Shown: positions 17,228-25,382 of the stretch, piece by piece
Position numbering within the stretch: position 1 is the stretch's first letter
Layout: the number at the start of each line of letters is the position of its first letter
DNA from: Mesorhizobium hawassense
GTDB lineage: Bacteria > Pseudomonadota > Alphaproteobacteria > Rhizobiales > Rhizobiaceae
DNA length: 64,000 nucleotides
Assembly: GCF_003289945.1 (NCBI RefSeq)
Contig: NZ_QMBP01000009.1
Location: forward strand, 62,001 to 126,000
Direction: 5' to 3'
The notes under the pieces: generated by a model
What the model was told of the DNA's origin: nothing
Databases searched by the model: none
Seen by the model: the letters and a program-made list of their open reading frames with translations, nothing else
Translations under genes and position numbers: made by a program

Positions 17228-18112
17228 ATGGCGATTGCGCTTGTACTCGTTTTGATTGTCGTGGGCTCGGTGTTGTTCCACCTCCTGAGCCCATGGTGGT
17301 GGACGCCGATTGCGTCGAACTGGGACTATATCGACAACACCATCATCATCAGTTTCTGGATCACCGGCGTCGTATTCTCCGCCGTCGTCCTCTTTATGGC
17401 CTATTGCGTCTTCCGCTTCCGGCACCGGGAAGGCAATCGCGCGGCATACGAACCGGAGAACAGACGGCTGGAATCGTGGCTGACGATCGTCACCGCGGTC
17501 GGTGTCACCGCCTTGCTGGTGCCTGGCCTGTTCGTCTGGAGCCGCTTCGTCAATGTTCCGAGCGAGGCCGCCGATGTCGAGGTTATTGGGCAGCAATGGC
17601 AGTGGAGTTTCCGCCTGCCCGGCAAGGACGGCAAGCTCGGCACGTCGGATACCCGCGACGTAACCGCTGACAATCCATTGGGCGTTGCCCCCAAAGATCC
17701 CAATGGCCAGGACGATGTCGTGGTCGAGGCGGCGGACCTGCACTTGCCGGTCGGTAAGCCGGTCAAGGTGCTGCTGCGCTCGATCGATGTTCTGCATGAT
17801 TTCTACATTCCGGAATTCCGCGCCAAGATGGACATGATCCCGGGCTCGGTCACCTATTTCTGGTTCACCCCAACCAGGACCGGGACCTTCCAGGTTCTTT
17901 GCGCCGAGCTATGCGGCCAGGGGCACCCGCTGATGCATGGCGTGGTGGTGGTCGACACCGAGCAGGACTATCTGGCCTGGCTCGGCCAGCAGCAGACTTT
18001 TGCGCAATTGTCGGCCCCCAAGCAAACGGGCTCGGCGAACGCACCGTCAGGAAAGACGATGGCGTCCGGTTTGGACGTCGCGGCAAAACTCGAACCGGTC
18101 GAGGCCCGCTGA
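17228..18112 (+). CDS. Cytochrome c oxidase subunit II
   Basis: 294 residues; the ATG at 17228 has GGGAGG upstream, better than the frame opening at 17177. Two membrane helices at the N-terminus (about 1-22 and 36-60) are followed by a periplasmic cupredoxin domain. The CuA ligands are all present: His in VLHDFYIPEF, then Cys, Glu, Cys, His and Met in CAELCGQGHPLMHG. The domain accepts electrons from cytochrome c, so this is an oxidase rather than a quinol oxidase. There is no fused cytochrome c domain. It is first of the five-gene operon; the tail after residue 255 is low-complexity. Confidence 0.95.
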   Translation: MAIALVLVLIVVGSVLFHLLSPWWWTPIASNWDYIDNTIIISFWITGVVFSAVVLFMAYCVFRFRHREGNRAAYEPENRRLESWLTIVTAVGVTALLVPGLFVWSRFVNVPSEAADVEVIGQQWQWSFRLPGKDGKLGTSDTRDVTADNPLGVAPKDPNGQDDVVVEAADLHLPVGKPVKVLLRSIDVLHDFYIPEFRAKMDMIPGSVTYFWFTPTRTGTFQVLCAELCGQGHPLMHGVVVVDTEQDYLAWLGQQQTFAQLSAPKQTGSANAPSGKTMASGLDVAAKLEPVEAR

Positions 18113-18133
18113 ACAGGGCACGGAGGCGCCCCC

Positions 18134-19903
18134 ATGGTCGATGTCACACCCGCAGATGCCGTCCCGCCCGCCGAAGTGGGCGAGATGGAACTCTACCATC
18201 CGCATAGCTGGTGGACGAAATATGTCTTCTCTCAGGACGCGAAGGTCATCGCGGTCCAGTATTCGATAACGGCAACTGCGATCGGCCTGGTGGCGCTGGT
18301 GCTGTCCTGGCTGATGCGGTTGCAGCTCGGTTTCCCCGGCACGTTCGATTTCATCACCCCGGAGGCCTATTACCAGTTCATCACCATGCACGGCATGATC
18401 ATGGTGATCTATCTGCTCACCGCGCTCTTCCTCGGCGGTTTCGGCAACTATCTCATCCCGCTGATGGTCGGCGCCCGTGACATGGTCTTTCCCTATGTCA
18501 ACATGCTGAGCTACTGGATCTATCTGCTGGCCGTTCTGGTCTTGGTCTCGGGCTTTTTCGCGCCGGGCGGGCCGACCGGCGCCGGCTGGACGCTCTATCC
18601 GCCACAGGCCATCATGTCGGGAACCCCGGGCGGCCAGGACTGGGGCATCATCCTGATGCTCTCTTCGCTGATCCTGTTCATCATCGGCTTCACCATGGGT
18701 GGCCTGAATTATGTGGTGACGGTGCTGCAGGGCCGCACACGCGGCATGACCCTGATGCGCCTGCCGCTCACCGTCTGGGGCATCTTCACCGCCACCGTCA
18801 TGGCGTTGCTTGCCTTCCCGGCGCTGTTCGTCGCTTGCGTGATGATGCTGCTCGACCGTGTGCTCGGCACATCCTTCTTCATGCCGGCGATCGTCGAGAT
18901 GGGCGAGCAGTTGCAGCACAATGGCGGCAGCCCGATCCTTTTCCAGCATCTGTTCTGGTTCTTCGGCCATCCGGAGGTCTACATCGTGGCCCTGCCGGCC
19001 TTCGGCATCGTGTCCGACCTGATCAGCACGCATGCGCGCAAGAACATCTTCGGCTACCGCATGATGGTCTGGGCCATCATAGCCATCGGCGCCCTGAGCT
19101 TCGTGGTCTGGGCGCACCATATGTATGTCAGCGGCATGCATCCCTATTTCGGCTTCTTCTTCGCCACCACCACCTTGATCATCGCCATCCCGACCGCGAT
19201 CAAGGTCTATAACTGGGTGCTGACGCTGTGGCGCGGCGACATCCACCTCACCATACCGATGCTCTTCGCGCTGGCCTTCATCGTCACCTTCGTCAACGGC
19301 GGCCTGACCGGGCTGTTCCTCGGCAATGTCGTCGTCGACGTGCCGCTGTCGGACACGATGTTCGTCGTCGCCCATTTCCACATGGTCATGGGCGTCGCTC
19401 CGATCCTGGTGATCTTCGGCGCGATCTACCACTGGTACCCGAAGGTCACCGGCCGGATGCTCAACGAGGCGCTCGGCCGCTTCCATTTCTGGGTCACTTT
19501 CCTCGGCGCCTACCTGATCTTCTTCCCCATGCACTATCTCGGCCTGATGGGCATTCCGCGGCGTTACGCCGAACTGACCGACATGAATGTGATGACTGAA
19601 TCGGCCCACCATCTGAATTCGTTCATCAGCATCATGGCCTTTGTCGTCGGCTTCGCCCAAATGGTGTTCCTGTTCAACCTGATCTGGAGCATCCGCCATG
19701 GCCGCGAGGCCGGCGGCAACCCGTGGCGGGCGACGACGCTCGAGTGGCAGACGCCGGAGACGCCGCCGGCGCATGGCAATTTCGGCAAGGAGCTGCCTAT
19801 CGTCTACCGTTGGGCCTACGACTACAGCGTGCCAGGGGCCAAGGAAGACTTCATCCCGCAGAACGTGCCGGGCTCCTTCGCCCCCTCGAGGGAGCCGGCA
19901 TGA
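18134..19903 (+). CDS. ctaD: Cytochrome c oxidase subunit I
   Basis: 589 residues with about twelve membrane helices. Heme and CuB ligands are visible: His in FITMHGMIM, His and the cross-linked Tyr in GHPEVYI, the His pair in WAHHMYVSG, and two His in VAHFHMVMG that hold the hemes. The Glu of HPEVY and the Asp of GARDMVFP mark the D proton channel of A-type oxidases. It reduces oxygen to water and pumps protons. The stop overlaps the start of the next gene by ATGA, so translation is probably coupled. Confidence 0.96.
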   Translation: MVDVTPADAVPPAEVGEMELYHPHSWWTKYVFSQDAKVIAVQYSITATAIGLVALVLSWLMRLQLGFPGTFDFITPEAYYQFITMHGMIMVIYLLTALFLGGFGNYLIPLMVGARDMVFPYVNMLSYWIYLLAVLVLVSGFFAPGGPTGAGWTLYPPQAIMSGTPGGQDWGIILMLSSLILFIIGFTMGGLNYVVTVLQGRTRGMTLMRLPLTVWGIFTATVMALLAFPALFVACVMMLLDRVLGTSFFMPAIVEMGEQLQHNGGSPILFQHLFWFFGHPEVYIVALPAFGIVSDLISTHARKNIFGYRMMVWAIIAIGALSFVVWAHHMYVSGMHPYFGFFFATTTLIIAIPTAIKVYNWVLTLWRGDIHLTIPMLFALAFIVTFVNGGLTGLFLGNVVVDVPLSDTMFVVAHFHMVMGVAPILVIFGAIYHWYPKVTGRMLNEALGRFHFWVTFLGAYLIFFPMHYLGLMGIPRRYAELTDMNVMTESAHHLNSFISIMAFVVGFAQMVFLFNLIWSIRHGREAGGNPWRATTLEWQTPETPPAHGNFGKELPIVYRWAYDYSVPGAKEDFIPQNVPGSFAPSREPA

Positions 19904-20604
19904 GCGTCATCCTGGTCTTCCTGCTCGTGATCGCCGGCTTTGCCGGCTGGTGGCTTTCGCATCAGCGGCTGACGTCCAAGCCGTGGCTGGAGCAAGGCGT
20001 GGCTGGGGATTTCGTAGGCCTCGACCGGTCGGCCCTGCCCACCGCCAAGATCGGGCTCGGCGTCTTCCTCGCCGTCGTCGGCTGCCTGTTCTCGCTCTTC
20101 ACCAGCGCCTATTTCATGCGCATGGGCCTGTCGGACTGGCAGCCGCTGCCGCTGCCGCGCTTGCTCTGGCTGAACACCGGCTTGTTGCTGCTGAGCAGCG
20201 TCGCGCTGCAATGCGCCGTGGTCGCCGCGCGCGGAGGCCAGACGGACATGGTCAGGCTTGGTCTTGCGACGGCCGGGCTGACCACCCTCGCCTTCCTTGC
20301 CGGCCAGTTGATGGCGTGGAGGCAACTGACCGAAGACGGCTACCTGCTGGCCTCCAACCCGGCCAACAGCTTCTTCTATCTGATCACCGGAATGCACGGC
20401 CTGCACATACTGGGCGGTCTGATAGGCCTTGGCAGGACGAGCATCGGCGCCTGGAGCGGAACGCGACCGGAGCGGCTGCGGCTCAGCGTCGAGCTCTGCG
20501 CCATGTATTGGCACTTCCTGCTTTTCATCTGGCTCGGCATCTTTGCCGTTCTGGCCGGCTGGGCGGCGACGTTCATCGACATTTGCCAACGGCTGCTGAC
20601 CTAG
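19900..20604 (+). CDS. Cytochrome c oxidase subunit III-family protein (first copy)
   Basis: 234 residues from ATG 19900, inside the stop of ctaD. About six to seven hydrophobic helices match the subunit III/CyoC family, with the conserved MHGLHILGGL segment and the last-helix ELCAMYWHFLLFIW. It is encoded directly before a second subunit III gene. The two share family features but are not close copies, so they may occupy different places in the complex or function in assembly. Subunit III is not catalytic; it stabilises subunit I and proton uptake. Confidence 0.85.
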   Translation: MSVILVFLLVIAGFAGWWLSHQRLTSKPWLEQGVAGDFVGLDRSALPTAKIGLGVFLAVVGCLFSLFTSAYFMRMGLSDWQPLPLPRLLWLNTGLLLLSSVALQCAVVAARGGQTDMVRLGLATAGLTTLAFLAGQLMAWRQLTEDGYLLASNPANSFFYLITGMHGLHILGGLIGLGRTSIGAWSGTRPERLRLSVELCAMYWHFLLFIWLGIFAVLAGWAATFIDICQRLLT

Positions 20605-20614
20605 GAGACCGGCG

Positions 20615-21334
20615 ATGGCTGAAACGACACTGACGCACTCCAGCCCGATGGCCCGTCCCGACGGTTGGCGCGGAATTGCCACCGACTGGGCCTCGGATCA
20701 GCGCGCGTTCAAGAACGTGTCCTGGGGCAAGGCCATGATGTGGATCTTCCTGCTCAGCGACACCTTCATCTTCGGCTGCTTCCTGCTCTCCTACATGACC
20801 GCCCGCATGTCGACCCGCGTGCCATGGCCGAACCCGAGCGAAGTCTTCGCCTTGCGCATCGGCGGTTCGGAGATCCCGCTGATCCTGATCGCCATCATGA
20901 CCTTCGTGCTGATCTCGAGCAGCGGAACCATGGCCATGGCGGTCAATTTCGGCTACCGCCGCGATCGTCGCAAAACCGCGATCCTGATGCTTTTGACCGC
21001 CGCGCTCGGCGCGACCTTCGTCGGCATGCAGGCATTCGAATGGACCAAGCTGATCACCGAAGGGGTACGTCCCTGGGGCAATCCCTGGGGCGCGGCGCAG
21101 TTCGGCTCGTGCTTCTTCATGATCACAGGCTTCCACGGCACCCATGTCACGATCGGCGTGATCTTCCTGATCATCGTGGCCCGGAAGGTCTGGCGAGGCG
21201 ACTTCGACACAGGGCGGCCCGGCTTCTTCACCAGCCGCCGAGGTCGTTACGAGAATGTCGAGATCATGGGCCTTTACTGGCACTTCGTCGACCTGGTCTG
21301 GGTGTTCATCTTCGCCTTCTTCTATCTTTGGTGA
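20615..21334 (+). CDS. Cytochrome c oxidase subunit III (second copy)
   Basis: 239 residues, ten bases after the previous gene, with GGAG upstream. Landmarks are FLLSDTFIFGCFL, AFEWTKLI with the conserved Glu, TGFHGTHVTIGV, and MGLYWHFVDLVWVFIF. This is the more canonical of the two subunit III proteins in the operon. A short N-terminal stretch of about 35 residues is cytoplasmic. Confidence 0.92.
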   Translation: MAETTLTHSSPMARPDGWRGIATDWASDQRAFKNVSWGKAMMWIFLLSDTFIFGCFLLSYMTARMSTRVPWPNPSEVFALRIGGSEIPLILIAIMTFVLISSSGTMAMAVNFGYRRDRRKTAILMLLTAALGATFVGMQAFEWTKLITEGVRPWGNPWGAAQFGSCFFMITGFHGTHVTIGVIFLIIVARKVWRGDFDTGRPGFFTSRRGRYENVEIMGLYWHFVDLVWVFIFAFFYLW

Positions 21335-21360
21335 GAGGCAGGCTTCGTTGAGAGGCAGAT

Positions 21361-21753
21361 ATGGCTGAAGCAACCGCAAACGGTCTCGGGCAACACGCAC
21401 TGGATGCCGCTCATGCGCCTGGCGCTGCGGCGGTAGCCGAGGCCCATCAAGAGCACCCGATCAAGCTCTATCTGGTGGTCTGGGCTTGGCTGTTCATTCT
21501 CAGCACCTGTTCCTACCTGGTCGATTATTTCGGCATCCACGGCTATCTCAGATGGTCGCTGATCCTGATCTTCATGATGCTGAAGGCGGGGTTGATCGTC
21601 GCCGTCTTCATGCACATGGCCTGGGAGCGGCTGGCGATGATGTATGCGATCATCCTGCCGCCTATACTGGTGCTGGTTTTCGTGACGATGATGGTCCTGG
21701 AGGCCGACTACACGTTGCTGACCCGTATCGCCTTCTTCGGGCCCGGCCCCTGA
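21361..21753 (+). CDS. Cytochrome c oxidase subunit IV-family protein
   Basis: 130 residues. An Ala/His-rich N-terminus precedes three membrane helices, with FMMLKAGLIVAVFMHMAWER typical of prokaryotic subunit IV proteins (COX4_pro family). It ends the oxidase operon, 26 bases after subunit III. It supports complex stability and has no redox centre. Confidence 0.88.
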   Translation: MAEATANGLGQHALDAAHAPGAAAVAEAHQEHPIKLYLVVWAWLFILSTCSYLVDYFGIHGYLRWSLILIFMMLKAGLIVAVFMHMAWERLAMMYAIILPPILVLVFVTMMVLEADYTLLTRIAFFGPGP

Positions 21754-21794
21754 CGCACGATTGGCACCCATCCTCGGCAATGATCAGCCGGAAA

Positions 21795-21811
21795 CCGCAG
21801 GGCGCCTGCGG
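21795..21811 (+). terminator. Weak hairpin after the oxidase operon
   Basis: CCGCAGG and CCTGCGG form a 7-base-pair stem with a three-base loop, 41 bases after the subunit IV stop. No run of T follows, so termination here is only possible, not clear. Confidence 0.3.
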
Positions 21812-21884
21812 CTTGAAACATTAGGCCGCCGGTCCATTTTGGGGCTGATGTATCCCTCGTGAACTCAAGCCAAGGGAGGTTGAA

Positions 21885-22358
21885 ATGACGATAGCAAACA
21901 GACTGAGACAGTTTATCGACGGCAAGGGCATCCGCTACGACACCGTCGCGCATCATCGAACCGCCACCAGCAGGCAGAGCGCCGTCGCCGCGCACGTGCC
22001 TGGCAGCATCATGGCGAAGTCCGTGGTCGTCCACCATGAGCTTGGTTATGCTCTGGCGTTGGTGCCGAGCACCCACAGGATCGAGTTGGGCAAGCTGCAG
22101 GACATCATGGACAGGCGCCTTGGGCTCGCGTCCGAAGACGAGGTGGTATCGCTTTTCGACGATTGCGACATCGGCGCCGTACCGCCGATCGGCGCTGCCT
22201 ATGATGTGCCGGTCTTCCTGGACGAAAGCCTGCGCGATGCCACGGACATCTATTTCGAGGGCGGCGATCACAAGACGCTTGTGCATGTCAGCGGCAAGGA
22301 TTTCCGCAACCTGACGACGGACGCGCGTCAGGCGCGGTTCAGCCAGCCTGCCTACTGA
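21885..22358 (+). CDS. YbaK/ProX-like aminoacyl-tRNA deacylase domain protein
   Basis: 157 residues; GGGAGG precedes the ATG by 6 bases. The protein spans the whole YbaK domain: YDTVAHHRTATSRQSAVAAH, then MAKSVVVHHELGYALALVP with the conserved Lys45, and GAVPPIG before the C-terminal strand. Relatives hydrolyse mischarged tRNA (Cys- or Ala-tRNA-Pro) or lack activity. Which tRNA it edits cannot be told. It stands alone after the oxidase operon. Confidence 0.85.
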   Translation: MTIANRLRQFIDGKGIRYDTVAHHRTATSRQSAVAAHVPGSIMAKSVVVHHELGYALALVPSTHRIELGKLQDIMDRRLGLASEDEVVSLFDDCDIGAVPPIGAAYDVPVFLDESLRDATDIYFEGGDHKTLVHVSGKDFRNLTTDARQARFSQPAY

Positions 22359-22400
22359 ATCGCACTTGCGCAGCCGTCGTCAGCAACGACAGGGACTTGC

Positions 22401-23219
22401 TCAGTTCGCCGGTCTGGGGTTCGTCGGCGGCTCCACGACCTTGCGATACACATGCCAGGTGGCATGACCGAGGATCGGCAGCACCACCGCCAGCCCCGCG
22501 AACACCGGCAGCGAGCCAATGATCAGCCCAACGGCAACGATCAGGCCCCAGACGGCCATCACAACCGGGTTGGCCAGCACCACGCGCACGGAGGTGTGAA
22601 TGGCTTCGTAGGCGCCGACATCGCGATCGAGCAGCAGCGGGAAAGCGACGACGGTTGTGCACAGCACCACCACAGCGAAGACGAAACCGATGGCGTGTCC
22701 CAGAATAATCAGCGTCCAGCCTCTTCCGGTGGCGAATATCGCGCTGATAAAGCTGGAAATCGATTCCGGCGGCGCCGGGCCGAAGAGATATTCGTAGAAA
22801 ATCTTCGCCGTCAAAAGCCAGGTGATGAAGATCGCGAACAGCATGATCCCGACCGCCGCGATGGACGGCAGCGCCGGGGAGTTCCTGACTTCGAATGCAT
22901 GGCGCCAGGATGCGTCGAGCCCGGCTTCCCGCCTGCGGCTGATCTCGTAGAGGCCGATCGCGGCGAGTGGGCCGATCAGCGCGAAGCCCGACACCAGCGG
23001 AAATAGCAGTGGAAGCGTGTTCGCCCCCGATGTCCAGGTGGCGAGCACCACTCCGACGAGGGGATAGATCATGCACAGAAACACGATGTGCGAGGGTTTG
23101 ACCATAAAGTCGTCGACACCGCGCCTAAGGGCGTCGAAAAGATCAGAAACGCTGATTTTCCTCACCTTGGTATGCTCCAGCGTTTCGCTGGCGCCTGCAA
23201 TCACGTGAAAGCTTGCCAT
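22401..23219 (-). CDS. DUF2189 inner-membrane protein
   Basis: 272 residues from ATG 23219, which has GGAGG upstream; the longer frame to 23261 lacks one. About six membrane helices follow a soluble N-terminal 30 residues (VRKISVSDLFDALRRGVDDF). The pattern FLCMIYPLVGVVLA, then SGFALIGPLAAIGLYEISRR, matches DUF2189, whose function is unknown. Known members are often encoded near terminal oxidases, as here with the oxidase and cytochrome c genes. The gene is convergent with the YbaK-like gene. Confidence 0.85.
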   Translation of the reverse strand: MASFHVIAGASETLEHTKVRKISVSDLFDALRRGVDDFMVKPSHIVFLCMIYPLVGVVLATWTSGANTLPLLFPLVSGFALIGPLAAIGLYEISRRREAGLDASWRHAFEVRNSPALPSIAAVGIMLFAIFITWLLTAKIFYEYLFGPAPPESISSFISAIFATGRGWTLIILGHAIGFVFAVVVLCTTVVAFPLLLDRDVGAYEAIHTSVRVVLANPVVMAVWGLIVAVGLIIGSLPVFAGLAVVLPILGHATWHVYRKVVEPPTNPRPAN

Positions 23220-23531
23220 GACCGTTCCTCCAGATCGGGTCCGGCAAGGTCGCGGATTCAACGGTGCAACCGCTCTGCGTCACTGGCCACGCAAACCGCG
23301 ACCTGCACTGACCACACCATACTCCTTTGCGCCCGATCTGTCGCCATTTCATTGGAACGGGTGCGGCAGCGGCATACTGGCTCCAGAAGATTTTTTTCGA
23401 TATTCTCTTGCAGCGTCGCGCGCCCCCTTTTTGGGCGCGTAAAGGGCGCTGTATCGCTTTGATGGGCCTATGGTCCTTTTCGAAAATCGATCCTGATTTT
23501 CGGGGCATACGCCCGGTCGAAGGTGAACGTG

Positions 23532-23612
23532 ATGGACACACGGACGCTAGTCATACTCGGCCTTGGCATAGTTGTTCTGCTGCTGGTGGGATTCTTCGCG
23601 CTGCCGGCGTAA
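23532..23612 (+). CDS. 26-residue single-span membrane peptide
   Basis: ATG 23532 to TAA 23610-23612 encodes MDTRTLVILGLGIVVLLLVG followed by FFALPA. It is one membrane helix with a short charged N-terminus. AAGGTGA lies about 6 bases before the ATG, a usable ribosome site. Small single-span proteins are often subunits or regulators of respiratory complexes, and it lies between DUF2189 and a cytochrome c gene near the oxidase operon. Because it is so short, chance coding cannot be excluded, but codons and hydrophobic pattern are convincing. Confidence 0.6.
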   Translation: MDTRTLVILGLGIVVLLLVGFFALPA

Positions 23613-23679
23613 CCGCGCGGGTCGCGAGATTTCAACAGCGCAATTGCCGGGCGACAGCGATGGCGCCCGGCAGGGCCGT

Positions 23680-24060
23680 CTATTTGGAGAACTGCTTCAG
23701 GTAGGCGATGACGTTGGCTATGTCCTTATCGTCCTTGAGACCGGGAAATGTCATCTTCGTCCCCTTGACCATTGCCTGGGGGGCGTGAAGGTACGTCGTC
23801 AGGGTCGGCTCGTCCCATTTGACGCCGGATTTCCCGGCCGCGATCATTGCCGCGGAATAGCTAAAATTGGGATGCGTGCCGGCGATGCGCCCGATAACGC
23901 CGTTCAGGGATGGGCCGATCCTATTCTGGTCCTGCTCGGCAATGTGGCAAACCTTGCACTTGGTGAAGACCTTCTCGCCCGCGGCCGCATCCTGCGCCTG
24001 CGATGGACTCGTGATGAAAGCCGTGGCGGACATGATGATGAAAAGCGCGATTTCGCGCAT
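23680..24060 (-). CDS. Class I cytochrome c, periplasmic
   Basis: 126 residues from ATG 24060, with GGGAGG upstream. The signal peptide ends near SPSQAQD. Heme c binds at C35-K-V-C38-H39, and Met103 in GTKMTFPG is the sixth ligand. The size and the sequence NRIGPSLNGVIGRIAGT match mitochondrial-type cytochrome c. It is likely the electron donor for a CuA oxidase such as the one encoded 2-6 kb upstream. The gene is on the other strand, so it has its own promoter. Confidence 0.93.
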   Translation of the reverse strand: MREIALFIIMSATAFITSPSQAQDAAAGEKVFTKCKVCHIAEQDQNRIGPSLNGVIGRIAGTHPNFSYSAAMIAAGKSGVKWDEPTLTTYLHAPQAMVKGTKMTFPGLKDDKDIANVIAYLKQFSK

Positions 24061-24216
24061 GGCATTTCCTCCCTGATCGTCGTTTGCGTCGGACGATCCG
24101 CACCAGCCCGCTGGCCCTGCGCGGCAGAGCGGAATATCCGCATCTCCTCGGTGGAATGCGGCACCTACATACCACAGAATCGTCCCGATGGGCAAAAAAG
24201 GCCCGGCTTTTGCGGC

Positions 24217-24470
24217 GCCGGCCAGGTCGACACCGTGATCATCATCGGCGCGGTGACCAGCATCTGCCGCGAATCCACCGCTCGCAGCGCCTTCATGCGC
24301 GATTACAGGTGGCCTTCATCAGCAACGCCAATGGCGGGCTGGACGAGGCCTCGCACGATGCGACGCTTTCCATCCTCGGCAAGGTATTTGGCCGCGTGAT
24401 GAATTCAGCCGAACTCGCGCAAGAGGTCCTGGCGGACGCCCGAGCGCAGCCCTATCACCCGCCAAATCTC
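24217..24470 (+). pseudogene. Isochorismatase-family cysteine hydrolase remnant, frameshifted
   Basis: Two frames carry the C-terminal half of one protein. The first gives VDTVIIIGAVTSICRESTAR and then FMRDYR, including the nucleophilic Cys of the isochorismatase family. At about 24306 the match moves by one base to QVAFISNANGGLDEASHDAT, then ILGKVFGRVMNSAEL. One missing base near 24308 explains the shift. The N-terminal half, with the catalytic Asp and Lys, is absent. The tail overlaps the end of the SMP-30 gene on the other strand by about 15 bases. Confidence 0.75.
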
Positions 24471-25333
24471 GGTTCAGGGACCCCGGTCACGCCAAGGCCG
24501 GTGATGGCAAACAGGCTGCCGCGCAGCACGCCGTCACCGGGGAACCGCGGCAGCGGCGGCTTGGCCATCGATGTCACATAGAGCGTGTCGAGCTTCGGCC
24601 CGCCGAACATGACGCTGGTGATCTTCTTCACCGGCATGTCGATGATGCGGTCGACGGTGCCGTCCGGCGCATAGCGCACCAGCCTTCCGTCGTAGACCAG
24701 CGCGTTCCACAGATAGCCCTCGCTATCGACGGTCGAGCCATCGGCGGCCCCGCCCTTGCTGGTGTCGACGCGCACGAAGGTGCGCCGGTTGGTGGCATTA
24801 CCGGTGGCGATGTCGTAGTCGTAAGCCCAGATCTCGCCGGTCCAGGTGTCGGCGAAATAGAAGGTGCGGTCGTCCGGGCTCCAGCATGGGCCGTTGGAGC
24901 AGATGATGCCGGAGTCGATCCTTGTGACGGAGAAATCCGGATCGAGCCGGTAAAGGCCGCCCGACGGTCCCTCTTCCATCGTGTCCATCGAGCCGGCGAA
25001 GAAGCGCCCGCGCCGGTCGACCTTGCCATCGTTGATACGGTTCGCCGGCAGATCCGGTTCCGGATCGTGGATGAGCGTCACTTCACCGGTGGCGAAATCG
25101 AGCAGATGGAAGCCGCGCTGCAGCGAGACCACGGCGCCGCTGCCATCCTTGCGCAGCGCCATCGAACCGATCTTCATCGGCACGTCCCAGGAGCGTATCT
25201 CACGCCCATCGGCGGTGGCGCGGAACACGCGCCCATCAAAGCTGTCGATCCAGTAAAGCCGCTCCTGTTCGACGTCCCAGAGCGGGCCTTCGCCCAACGT
25301 TGTCTTCACGTCCACTACGACTTCGATCTTCAT
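24455..25333 (-). CDS. SMP-30/gluconolactonase-type sugar lactonase
   Basis: 292 residues from ATG 25333 (GGAGG upstream). It is a six-bladed beta-propeller of the SMP-30 family. Metal ligands are visible: Glu in TTLGEGPLWD, Asn in ANRINDGKVD, Asn in CSNGPCWSPD, and Asp in GGAADGSTVD. The enzyme opens sugar lactones to aldonic acids in the cytoplasm. It is the last gene of the catabolic operon, 49 bases after the BKACE gene, and fits a pathway from a sugar through its lactone to a sugar acid. Confidence 0.9.
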   Translation of the reverse strand: MKIEVVVDVKTTLGEGPLWDVEQERLYWIDSFDGRVFRATADGREIRSWDVPMKIGSMALRKDGSGAVVSLQRGFHLLDFATGEVTLIHDPEPDLPANRINDGKVDRRGRFFAGSMDTMEEGPSGGLYRLDPDFSVTRIDSGIICSNGPCWSPDDRTFYFADTWTGEIWAYDYDIATGNATNRRTFVRVDTSKGGAADGSTVDSEGYLWNALVYDGRLVRYAPDGTVDRIIDMPVKKITSVMFGGPKLDTLYVTSMAKPPLPRFPGDGVLRGSLFAITGLGVTGVPEPRFGG

Positions 25334-25382
25334 GCCATCCTCCACGTATTCGGCATTCGTGCAGCGCTTGGCCGGGCCGGCC

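Noticed and set aside
18047..19774. A 575-codon minus-strand open frame opposite ctaD
   Set aside because: Antisense shadow of the oxidase subunit I gene; the composition is dominated by His, Asp, Arg and Gln.
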